Assembly (NCBI GenBank): GCA_029550865.1
Contig: JAKPGM010000074.1
Coordinates: 1-56,651 of the forward strand
DNA length: 56,651 nt
Direction: 5' to 3'
From: Bacteroidota bacterium
GTDB taxonomy: Bacteria > Bacteroidota > Bacteroidia > Bacteroidales > DTGW01
Under the pieces are notes generated by a model. That model was not told where the DNA came from, did no database searches, and worked only from the letters and a program-made list of their open reading frames with translations. Numbering within the stretch: position 1 is the stretch's first letter; each line of letters opens with the position of its first letter. This document shows positions 8,763-20,084 of this stretch, in pieces. The position numbers and the translations under genes are program-made.

Positions 8763-9380
8763 GCCTTGATCCTTGTTTTAATGGATAATGCTCTCTGACA
8801 GTCTGTTCCAGAAAGGAAAGGCTGACAAAAATGGGTCTTAATCCTTGTTTTAATGGATAATGCTCTCTGACGACAAAAAGGGGAATGACATGTATATCTC
8901 AAAAGTGTCTTAATCCTTGTTTTAATGGATAATGCTCTCTGACTTCAAGGAAAATGACATAGACAGAAACATGCTTCCCCTGTCTTAATCCTTGTTTTAA
9001 TGGATAATGCTCTCTGACAACATGAAAATTTCTTAAGAAACGAATATGATTTGTCTTAATCCTTGTTTTAATGGATAATGCTCTCTGACAGAGATGAGGG
9101 AAAGTGGAAAGGATATATCAATACCTTGTCTTAATCCTTGTTTTAATGGATAATGCTCTCTGACCCCGATAAAAATGGGTTATCACCAGTTATACTAAAC
9201 CGTCTTAATCCTTGTTTTAATGGATAATGCTCTCTGACAGGTCATTGAACAAATAAAAAGAAACAAAGAGATGTCTTAATCCTTGTTTTAATGGATAATG
9301 CTCTCTGACTGAACATTAAACAACTAGAATTTATTATTGATTAGTCTTAATCCTTGTTTTAATGGATAATGCTCTCTGAC
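8763..9380 (-). CRISPR. CRISPR array, 9 repeats of 37 nt, 8 spacers
   Basis: Repeats start at 8763, 8835, 8907, 8982, 9053, 9128, 9202, 9273 and 9344. Spacers are 34-38 nt. Read on the minus strand the repeat begins GTCAGAGAGCATTATCC and ends AAGGATTAAGAC, so the crRNA 5' handle would be ATTAAGAC, like the ATTGAAA(C/G) handles of type I and III systems. Repeats 2-9 are identical. The repeat at 8763 has two substitutions (GCCTTG for GTCTTA), and a worse relic lies beyond it, marking the left side as the old end. A leftward promoter near 9480 supports the same orientation. No cas gene is in the window. Type III or I is suggested only by repeat and spacer length. Confidence 0.96.
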
Positions 9381-9487
9381 AGGTAATTTTCTAATTTATT
9401 AATTTTCAATAATTTACATTCGAAAATAATGCCTTTTATTCTATTTTTACTCAAAAATAACATGCCTTTTTTGCGACTGCAAAGTTA
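9381..9487 (-). promoter_or_regulatory. Putative CRISPR leader with leftward promoter
   Basis: An AT-rich stretch flanks the intact end of the array. On the minus strand it carries a perfect -7 box TAACTTTG (plus-strand CAAAGTTA, 9480-9487). A start near 9473 would give a leader of about 93 nt before the first repeat. No clear -33 TTTG at the right spacing is visible. Orientation agrees with repeat decay at the other end. Confidence 0.6.
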
Positions 9488-9639
9488 AAACAAATTTATG
9501 AAATTTTTTTAAAAAAAACATCACATTGTGGATAATTTATGTGGGAAAATTTAATTTTTCCCAGTTTCCTTGGGTGACAATCATATCGCATGCTGTTCAA
9601 ATGTATGTCTCTCATATCAATAACTCACTTCGCCTTATG

Positions 9640-9725
9640 TCCCCCATCATCTACAACCTCACCCCGTCCTATCGGCCACCCCTCTCCTTTCCAAGGAGAG
9701 GGGCTGGGGGTGAGGATTGAAAGGA
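9640..9725. repeat. Dispersed GC-rich palindrome, copy 1
   Basis: A 25-nt palindrome (9679-9703): CCCCTCTCCTT, TCC, AAGGAGAGGGG. It is preceded by CTACAACCTCACCCCG and followed by a GGGGGTGAGGATTGAAAGGA tail. The same module recurs at 10194 and 10348, and a decayed form may lie near 8620-8665. This CTCTCC/GGAGAG palindrome is, from memory, widely dispersed in Bacteroidota genomes. Confidence 0.8.
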
Positions 9726-10060
9726 CAGCGGCAGGGGTTGAAATTAAAAGTAGGTAGGCCTTGGGAGAAGAAATTTTAACAGCCTTAAAAATTAGCACAA
9801 CCCAACATCTAAGCGTTGTGCGGTGGGTAGCACAAATGCGCGGCGGTGTGGAGCAGTGAATGGTCAAAACGGCAAGTATGGCCGCAGGGGCGCTTGTCGT
9901 TTCAAAGCGTTGGCAGGAGGAAAACCTTGAGTGGAAAGCTACAGTTATTCCGTATAGTAGAGGCCACAAAAATGTCGCGGCCAACGATTTGGCTTACCCT
10001 GCCTGCCATACTCCGTTTTGACCAGAGCGGGTGGGGAATCATTTGTGCTTGATTTTCTTT
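9726..10060. other. GC-rich gene-free segment, possible structured RNA or repeat
   Basis: The base composition differs from the AT-rich surroundings and no supported gene is present. Local dyads are visible, for example GCACAAC (9795-9801) with GTTGTGC (9815-9821), and paired GGCC motifs around 9962-9984. The short ORFs here are low-complexity or frame-conflicted and I do not believe them. It lies between dispersed palindromes, so it may be part of a larger repeated element. I cannot assign a function. Confidence 0.4.
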
Positions 10061-10090
10061 GCTACTTTCTTGTATCAAGACAAGAAAGTA
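10061..10090. repeat. Perfect 12-bp hairpin (CTACTTTCTTGT / ACAAGAAAGTAG)
   Basis: CTACTTTCTTGT and ACAAGAAAGTAG are perfect inverted repeats separated by six bases. I recall similar TTTCTTG/CAAGAAA hairpins as dispersed extragenic repeats in many bacteria. It sits inside the repeat-rich zone and has no adjacent gene that would need a terminator. Confidence 0.6.
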
Positions 10091-10160
10091 GGTGGAACGA
10101 AAATATTTGCTGAGACGAGGATGGATTGCAGTATCATCCTCACTCCACCTTACAGCCCCC

Positions 10161-10291
10161 CTCATTTACAACCTCACCCCGCCCTGTCGGGCACCCCTCT
10201 CCTTTTCAAGGAGAGGGGAAGGGATAGAGGTGGCCATCCAATTTCTACCATAAGAGTCACCCCTACGGGGTTGGAAGAGGTAAAATTTTAG
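10161..10291. repeat. Dispersed palindrome copy 2 plus a CCCCTACGGGG repeat
   Basis: The 25-nt CTCTCC/GGAGAG palindrome is at 10194-10218 with the same CTCACCCCG lead-in. It is followed by CACCCCTACGGGGTTGG (about 10258-10274), preceded by CCAATTTCTACCA. The second module recurs at about 10498-10531 as CCAATTGCTACCA then CACCCCTACGGGGTT. Two dispersed-repeat families are therefore nested here. Confidence 0.7.
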
Positions 10292-10347
10292 CGTCGTACC
10301 CGCCAATTGATAGGTTGATAAAAAATCTGACTCTATCTTACCAGGCA

Positions 10348-10470
10348 CCCCTCTCCTTGGAAAGGAGAGGGGAAGGGGGTGAGGATAGAAAGGATGAGGG
10401 GCTGGGGGTGAGGATAGAAAGGACGAGGGGCCGGGGGTGAGGATTGAAAGGGCGAGGGAAAGGGGTGAGG
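10348..10470. repeat. Dispersed palindrome copy 3 followed by a 29-nt tandem repeat
   Basis: The palindrome lies at 10348-10372. It is followed by about three and a half direct copies of a 29-nt unit that starts GAGGGG(C/A), contains GGGGGTGAGGAT and ends GAAAGGA(C/T). The unit is the tail that follows palindrome copy 1, so the tail appears to have expanded in tandem, probably by slippage (inference). Confidence 0.75.
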
Positions 10471-10585
10471 TTTTTGATAGGCTGTGGTGAGGTACTTCCA
10501 ATTGCTACCAATATCCCACCCCTACGGGGTTACAACAAGGTCGGTAATTTTTCCACAGTTTACTGTCCGTCAACGTAAGGGGGCC

Positions 10586-10770
10586 CATGCGAGTTCCATC
10601 CGACCGATTTAAAAAACATTATTTTCGGATGAAACGAGCATGTTTAGCAGTATTCACAAACGAGTATGAAAATATTTATCAGTTTCGTACTTGCCTATGT
10701 GTAGGAAACTCTTAACATGCGAGTTCCATCCGGCCTTTAAAAAAATTTTTAAAATTATTTTCGGATGAAA
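10586..10770 (+). repeat. Start-codon stem-loop element, copy C (complete hairpin-linker-hairpin)
   Basis: The most complete copy. Hairpin 1 spans 10586-10642 (CATGCGAGTTCCATCCGA to TCGGATGAAACGAGCATG), the linker is about 10643-10715 (subtype with GTGTAGGAAACTC), and hairpin 2 spans 10716-10770, ending TCGGATGAAA. Here the 3'-arm ATG is not used by the following gene: it opens only ATG AAA GAT TTT TGA, and the GH3 gene starts 107 nt downstream. It points toward that gene, like the copies that supply start codons. Confidence 0.88.
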
Positions 10771-10876
10771 GATTTTTGATAGTAAATGAAATATTTGTTA
10801 CATGTTCATATAAAATCATTTGACATCTTTGAAGTTTGAGAAAAAGACTTTTAAGGAATGTTAACTTGATAAGTTT

Positions 10877-14646
<3,770 letters not shown>

Positions 14647-14718
14647 AATACTTGCCTATGTATTTAGGACACAAACTATCTCAACTACTAATCAACGTTT
14701 AACTAAACCCTTGAAACT

Positions 14719-17091
14719 ATGAAAAATTTAAGGTTACTTCTTTTAGGATTATGTCATTTTGCTGTGTTTTCTTTAGCAAATGCGCAAATAGAAGATTTTG
14801 TAGTAGGTAATACTACTCGTCAGATGCTTGTATATGCACCTTCGACTATCGTTCCTGGTCGCCCGTTGCTTATTTCTATGCACGGATACAATCAGGATAT
14901 CAACTACCAGAAAAATCAAACCAGATGGGAGGACGTAGCCAAGGAGGAAAACTTTGTGGTGGTGTATCCGCAAGGTGTCAATAATGCATGGGATATTTCG
15001 GGAAATAGAGATATTGAGTTTATCCTAGCTATCATCGATGAAATGGTGGCTCGCTATGGTATTGATCGGGAGCGGGTTTACCTTTCAGGCTTTTCGATGG
15101 GTGGGATGATGACCTACTATGCGGCTACCAAAATAGCCGACAAAATTGCTGCTTTTGCTCCTGTGAGCGGATATCCGTTGTGGAATAGCAATATCAGTAG
15201 TTCAAGGCCTGTTCCTATTATTCATGTGCATGGCACTGCCGATGATGTGGTAGCTTACAGTGGGGTGCAGACATACTTGAATGGATGGATTACAAGGGAT
15301 AGTTGTCCTACTACAGCTGTTGTTACCAAACCCTATCCTGCCGACAAACCCACATCCAGTGGAACAAAATACTATTGGGGACCAGGTACCGATTCCGTCG
15401 AGATTGTTTTACTGGAAATCAGAGGGGTGGGGCACTGGCATTCAAACGATCCCAATGGGGTACATACCAGCCGCGAGATCTGGAATTTTTGTAAAAAATT
15501 TTCGCTCGGTTTTGGCGTTCCCAAATTTAAGGCTGCTTCGGTGTTAGAGGTTAATCCAAAACAGGTGTTGGTTACTTTCTCAAAACCAATAAAAACCCTG
15601 CCATCGTACGAAGGTTTTACGGTGAAAGTCGATGGAACACCTGCCGATATCGATACTGTCGTACAGCTCGATTCTGTTCATCTGGCCATTAACCTTATCA
15701 ACAGTATTACTAAGACCAACGATGTTACGCTTTCTTACGCTAATGGAAATGTAGTATCGGTTTACAACAAGGCATTGGTGGCTTTTGAGGATACGGCAGT
15801 GGATAATCAATTGTATGGCTCAGCACCCAAATTAGTCGATCTTGTAGTTACCCAAAACGGAGATTGCCTTCTGGCAATATTCAATAAAAAAATGTTTTTG
15901 CCCGACGATCTTTCTACATTAACCTTAAAAGCTACCTACAACGGACAAAAAGCGGTTTCGCTACTCAATTGCAGCTATTTGGATAACGACTCAACGAAAT
16001 TGGCCTTCCAGCTTTCCGATACCGTTTATGCCGATTATCAGCTTGTTCTCAGCTACACAGGTACCAACATTTTATCGGTCGATAGTGGTGTGTTTAAAAG
16101 CGATACTGCTTACATAGTAAATAATATGGCTAAAGGATTACCGGTACATATTGTTTCTGCCAGCATCGATAATAATGCCATTGCCATCACCCTAACATTT
16201 AGCAAGCCCATGGCGATGATTGATGCTCAAATTCCGCAACTCACCTTAAAAGTAAACGGTCAAACGGTGCCTATTAAAGAGGTGTTCAATATTAAAAACA
16301 CCGTTAAAATGAATCTATTTAGCAACTTGTATCATGGTGATGTGGTGACGATTACATACGAGCCTGGCAATATCACGGCTGCCGATAAAGGTGCACTTGA
16401 GGCTTTTACCGATTTTGCTGTGGTTAATCCAATTGGTGCTCCTGCGTATACGCAAATACCCGGAAAAGTTGAAGCCGAAAATTATACGCTTCAATTTGGG
16501 ATTGCAACTGAAACAACAAGTGATGCAGGAGGTGGATTAAACGTAGGTTGGACCGAAACCGGCGACTGGTTGGTTTATGCTATCGAAAATAATACCGACG
16601 AAACAGAATACAAGATACTTTTCCGTCTGGCAGCTCAGTCATCCGGTCCAAAATTCGATTACTACCTCGATGATGTAAAGATTGGTACAGTTTCGGTTCC
16701 CGCAACAGGTGGATGGCAGACATTTACTTCGGTGGTTAAGGATATTTCAATTCCTAAAGGAAAACACTATTTTAAGATGGTAACAGTTAACGGAGGGTTC
16801 AATATCAACTATTTTATCATTGATAAAGAATTCGTAAGCGTAAAACAGGTAAATTTCGACAATGTAAGCATATTCCCTAATCCTGCCTCTAACAGTATTA
16901 CCATTAAATCGCCAAATTTTAAATACAATCGTATTGAAATTACTGATACCATGGGCAGGATAGTTATGAAAAAGATGGTTAACTATGCTCCAGAACTGAT
17001 GCTCTCTTTAAATCTAAAAAGAGGAGATTACCTGCTAAAATTAAGTAGTGATGAGTCGGTTTATCATCAGAAAATTACTATTGTTAAGTAA
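14719..17091 (+). CDS. T9SS-secreted multidomain esterase (CE1/LpqC-like) with CBM6
   Basis: 790 residues. A signal peptide (1-23) is followed by an alpha/beta-hydrolase of the PHB-depolymerase/feruloyl-esterase type about 27-265, with Ser126 in SGFSMGG, the HGTADDVV acid loop and His239/His241 in GVGHWHSN. Three SwmB-like Ig domains follow (about 270-570; each ends in a conserved pattern such as VTLSYANGNV or YTGTNI). Then come a CBM6 (about 575-700: GKVEAENYTLQFG, GGGLNVGWTETGDWLVY) and a T9SS sorting domain about 715-790 (VSIFPNPASNSITI). CBM6 modules bind xylan or beta-glucan, so this is probably a surface enzyme removing xylan esters. The terminator at 17139 separates it from the next gene. 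Confidence 0.9.
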   Translation: MKNLRLLLLGLCHFAVFSLANAQIEDFVVGNTTRQMLVYAPSTIVPGRPLLISMHGYNQDINYQKNQTRWEDVAKEENFVVVYPQGVNNAWDISGNRDIEFILAIIDEMVARYGIDRERVYLSGFSMGGMMTYYAATKIADKIAAFAPVSGYPLWNSNISSSRPVPIIHVHGTADDVVAYSGVQTYLNGWITRDSCPTTAVVTKPYPADKPTSSGTKYYWGPGTDSVEIVLLEIRGVGHWHSNDPNGVHTSREIWNFCKKFSLGFGVPKFKAASVLEVNPKQVLVTFSKPIKTLPSYEGFTVKVDGTPADIDTVVQLDSVHLAINLINSITKTNDVTLSYANGNVVSVYNKALVAFEDTAVDNQLYGSAPKLVDLVVTQNGDCLLAIFNKKMFLPDDLSTLTLKATYNGQKAVSLLNCSYLDNDSTKLAFQLSDTVYADYQLVLSYTGTNILSVDSGVFKSDTAYIVNNMAKGLPVHIVSASIDNNAIAITLTFSKPMAMIDAQIPQLTLKVNGQTVPIKEVFNIKNTVKMNLFSNLYHGDVVTITYEPGNITAADKGALEAFTDFAVVNPIGAPAYTQIPGKVEAENYTLQFGIATETTSDAGGGLNVGWTETGDWLVYAIENNTDETEYKILFRLAAQSSGPKFDYYLDDVKIGTVSVPATGGWQTFTSVVKDISIPKGKHYFKMVTVNGGFNINYFIIDKEFVSVKQVNFDNVSIFPNPASNSITIKSPNFKYNRIEITDTMGRIVMKKMVNYAPELMLSLNLKRGDYLLKLSSDESVYHQKITIVK

Positions 17092-17138
17092 TAAGTTTTC
17101 CTTCTATAGGAAACAGTTGCTGGTATGAATTTTAAAAA

Positions 17139-17185
17139 AGTCTCACCCACCTTGCCAATGATGGGGGTGAGGCTTTTGTTTTTCA
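17139..17185 (+). terminator. Rho-independent terminator after the CBM6 esterase
   Basis: AGTCTCACCC pairs with GGGTGAGGCT (one G-U pair), followed by TTTTGTTTTT. It ends the GH3-CE1-esterase transcript, so the next esterase gene needs its own promoter or read-through. Confidence 0.75.
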
Positions 17186-17204
17186 CGAACAAAAAATGCA
17201 GGCT

Positions 17205-18683
17205 ATGAAAACCAAATTTGTTAGAATAATAATTCCCTTAATTATTGCATGGATATTTCATCCAGTCTTAAGGGCAGGTGGTTCAGTTATTACTATAACC
17301 TATTATTCTACCACACAGAATACGGAGTGTAAGATGAATGTATATTTGCCGCAGGGATACAACGATCCTCAGGATTCTGTAAATTATTATCCGGTATTTT
17401 ATCTGATACATGGAGGAGGAGAAAATTATACCCACTGGGTGAATTCTGGTAATGCCAAGACTACTCTCGATGAATATATTGCTGCAGGTAAGGCAGTGCC
17501 TATGATTCTGGTAATGCCCGATGGGAAAAATCTTGCCCCCGAGGTATTTAGTCAGGAACTCATCAATGATATCATTCCCTATATCGAAACTCACTATAGG
17601 GTTAAGGCCGATAAGGATCATCGAGGGGTTGGTGGCCTTTCGTGGGGCGGTCTGCAGGCAATGGATGCTGGCCTGTATCATTATGAATTGTTTGGTTATG
17701 TAGCAGTGCTAAGCTCGGGGTGGTTTACTTCCGAAACGGCTACATATAACAAGTTTCGAAATTTTCTTGCCGAACATGGGGCTGATATGGAAAATAGTAT
17801 TCGTTATCTCTATTTTAGTGAAGGTACCTCTACCGATATTGCTTATACCAATGGTATGGCTACTTTGAAAGCCCTTCGTGATTATGGGATTACTGTACAT
17901 TACTGGGAACATGCTGGTGGACATAGTTGGTCGGCTTGGCGCGAAGATCTTAAATCATTCCTTCCTTTCCTGTTTCGCGATTCTACTACCCGTTATGTTT
18001 CATTAGAATTTCAGGGAGGATCCATCGTAAATCCCACTATAATGACCCAATTGAACGCAGTGATTGATACGCCTCCTACGCCAGTTCGAACTGGTTATTC
18101 TTTTGTTGGTTGGTATAAGGAACCCGAGTGTTTGAACAGTTTCGATTTTGCTCACGATACCATTAAAAAAAATATTACCCTTTATGCCAAATGGACTATT
18201 AATTCGTACCGAATTACTTTTAATTCCAATGGTGGATCGCCAGTAAACGACACCATTGTAGCTGTTTACAATTCTTTAATCAAGGCACCTGCCGACCCCG
18301 TCAGACCAGGATATATATTTGATGGGTGGTATACCAATACTTCTTTTTATAAAAAATGGAATTTCAATGTCGATAGAGTGCCTGCTAAAGATATTACTTT
18401 GGTGGCTAAATGGATCGACAGTGCTTCGGTAACTGTTCATAAATCCATTCTACAGAATATTGCTGTATATCCAAATCCTGTTTCCCAGACTTTACGCATA
18501 GCTAACCTCCCGGCCGATGCGCAGGTTCAAGTGTATAGTAGTGATGGAAAGTTGTTGATAACAAAACAACTGAAAGCTCCTGCTGATATTTTGAATACAA
18601 CTATGCTCCCGCCGGGGATTTATAGGCTAAAAATTGGCAATGCCTTTTTTGAAAAGTATGAAAGTATAATTGTTAAACACTGA
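17205..18683 (+). CDS. T9SS-secreted CE1 esterase with two InlB B-repeats
   Basis: 492 residues from the ATG at 17205; an in-frame ATG at 17196 is possible, but MKTKFVRIII makes a better signal-peptide start. The esterase-D domain (about 25-265) carries Ser146 in GLSWGG and His240 in GGHSWSAWRED. Two InlB B-repeats (Listeria-Bacteroides repeats) follow at about 265-410, each with GYxFxGWY and ending in a YAKW or VAKW motif. A T9SS sorting domain ends the protein (about 420-492: IAVYPNPVSQTLRI, LPPGIYRLKIG). It probably removes acyl esters from xylan outside the cell; the repeats may act as spacers or adhesive modules. Confidence 0.9.
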   Translation: MKTKFVRIIIPLIIAWIFHPVLRAGGSVITITYYSTTQNTECKMNVYLPQGYNDPQDSVNYYPVFYLIHGGGENYTHWVNSGNAKTTLDEYIAAGKAVPMILVMPDGKNLAPEVFSQELINDIIPYIETHYRVKADKDHRGVGGLSWGGLQAMDAGLYHYELFGYVAVLSSGWFTSETATYNKFRNFLAEHGADMENSIRYLYFSEGTSTDIAYTNGMATLKALRDYGITVHYWEHAGGHSWSAWREDLKSFLPFLFRDSTTRYVSLEFQGGSIVNPTIMTQLNAVIDTPPTPVRTGYSFVGWYKEPECLNSFDFAHDTIKKNITLYAKWTINSYRITFNSNGGSPVNDTIVAVYNSLIKAPADPVRPGYIFDGWYTNTSFYKKWNFNVDRVPAKDITLVAKWIDSASVTVHKSILQNIAVYPNPVSQTLRIANLPADAQVQVYSSDGKLLITKQLKAPADILNTTMLPPGIYRLKIGNAFFEKYESIIVKH

Positions 18684-18978
18684 AAGCTAAAATGTTATCT
18701 TATGTTTACAGCAACTTCCATACAATCACGGTGTTTGTCGATGATTTATTATCCTCATGCATTCTAATGGAATCGCCCTTTTCTTTTTCATGTAGCAGAA
18801 AGGACGAGAACTGTGATATGCAGTTACCAAATGGTCACCTATATACCTTAAAACGAGCTTGATAATATTTTATCTTAAAAAATATCAAAGTCTCAAATAA
18901 TATTGGTTAATGTCATGTTGTTTCCTAATGTGCATTAAGTCCCAAATGAAACTAATGTAAAACAATAAAATACATGTT

Positions 18979-19899
18979 ATGAAAACGCTATATTTACGGA
19001 TAACACTATTTATTTCCATTATGTTTAATCTGCAAGTATATGCCCAGGTTGCTTCGCGTCATTGGCGAGATGTTGACTATGCTGGTGATTCGATGATTTA
19101 CCACAAGCTCGATATTTATTTGCCTGAAATACAGAAGGAAAAATATCCTGTAGTAATTGCTATCTATGGCAGTGCCTGGATGGCTAACAATTTAAAGGAG
19201 AGTGTTATGTTTTCTTTCGGAAAATCCTTGCTTGATGCAGGTTTTGCCGTTGTTAGTCCCAATCATCGTTCGAGCAAGGATGCTTTATTTCCTGCACAAA
19301 TCCATGATATTAAAGCTGTTATTCGGTTTATTCGAGCTAATTCGGCCAAATACTCACTCGATACCTCATTTATAGGAATTACTGGCTTTTCTTCGGGCGG
19401 CCATCTGGCTGCATTTGCTGGTACCACTGGCAACGTGAAACAATTTACGCTGGGAAATGCTTCCGTGGATATAGAAGGACAGGTAGGTAAATATCTGAAT
19501 TATAGCACAAAAGTGGATGCTGTGGTCGATTGGTTTGGCCCTATCGATTTACTCAGCATTGACTCGTGTCGCCATCAAAAAATGTTTGACGAAAAAAATG
19601 CGCCCGAAGTGCTTCTGATGGGTTGTCCTATGGCACAAAATAAAGATAAATACAGGTTGGCAAGCCCAATTACTTATATTGATGCTAATGATCCTCCTTT
19701 TCTTATTTTACATGGCGACAAGGATGAATTGGTGCCATACTGTCAGAGCGAATTATTATATAATGCTCTTAAAAAAGCTGGTATTGTAGTTGAATATATA
19801 GTGGTTCCTGGAGCTGGCCATGGTCAGGGTATGTTTGAGGATAAATATTACCGAATGATGACAGATTTTTTCATAAAAAATATGTCTAATAAGCATTAA
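18979..19899 (+). CDS. Alpha/beta-hydrolase esterase (BD-FAE / acetylxylan esterase-like)
   Basis: 306 residues: signal peptide 1-22 (ending VYAQ), then a single alpha/beta-hydrolase domain. The nucleophile elbow is GFSSGG (Ser138), the acid is in LHGDKDELVP and the histidine is in GAGHGQGM. The oxyanion-hole region reads AIYGSAW where this lipase family usually has HGGG-type motifs. Relatives are bifunctional feruloyl/acetyl esterases of Bacteroidota xylan loci. With no T9SS tail it is probably periplasmic. It is the fourth esterase of the locus and belongs to a different subfamily from the three preceding ones. Confidence 0.88.
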   Translation: MKTLYLRITLFISIMFNLQVYAQVASRHWRDVDYAGDSMIYHKLDIYLPEIQKEKYPVVIAIYGSAWMANNLKESVMFSFGKSLLDAGFAVVSPNHRSSKDALFPAQIHDIKAVIRFIRANSAKYSLDTSFIGITGFSSGGHLAAFAGTTGNVKQFTLGNASVDIEGQVGKYLNYSTKVDAVVDWFGPIDLLSIDSCRHQKMFDEKNAPEVLLMGCPMAQNKDKYRLASPITYIDANDPPFLILHGDKDELVPYCQSELLYNALKKAGIVVEYIVVPGAGHGQGMFEDKYYRMMTDFFIKNMSNKH

Positions 19900-20084
19900 T
19901 CCCAAATAGTAGTAAGTATTGATTAATGGCATTGTCGATTTTATTTGTTATTAATCTTTTTACAACGAGAAGCATGGAGAAAAAATTTTTTTGCCGCAGC
20001 CCAATGAAGGCGGGGCATTCAAAGTGGTAAAACCATCCATCGTATTCGGGTTATTGATAAAATTTTTAATATTTAAAGCTAAAC

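Noticed and set aside
8717-8902. Minus-strand 61-aa ORF with repeated RALSIKTRIK
   Set aside because: It is the CRISPR repeat translated; the repetition comes from the array.
9625-10501. Several 80-120 aa ORFs on both strands
   Set aside because: They run through palindromic and tandem repeats, are Pro/Ser/Arg-rich and overlap in several frames; no domain is recognisable.
10737-10785. ATG in stem-loop copy C as a start for the GH3 gene
   Set aside because: It opens only four codons before TGA, and the GH3 signal peptide begins at 10877.
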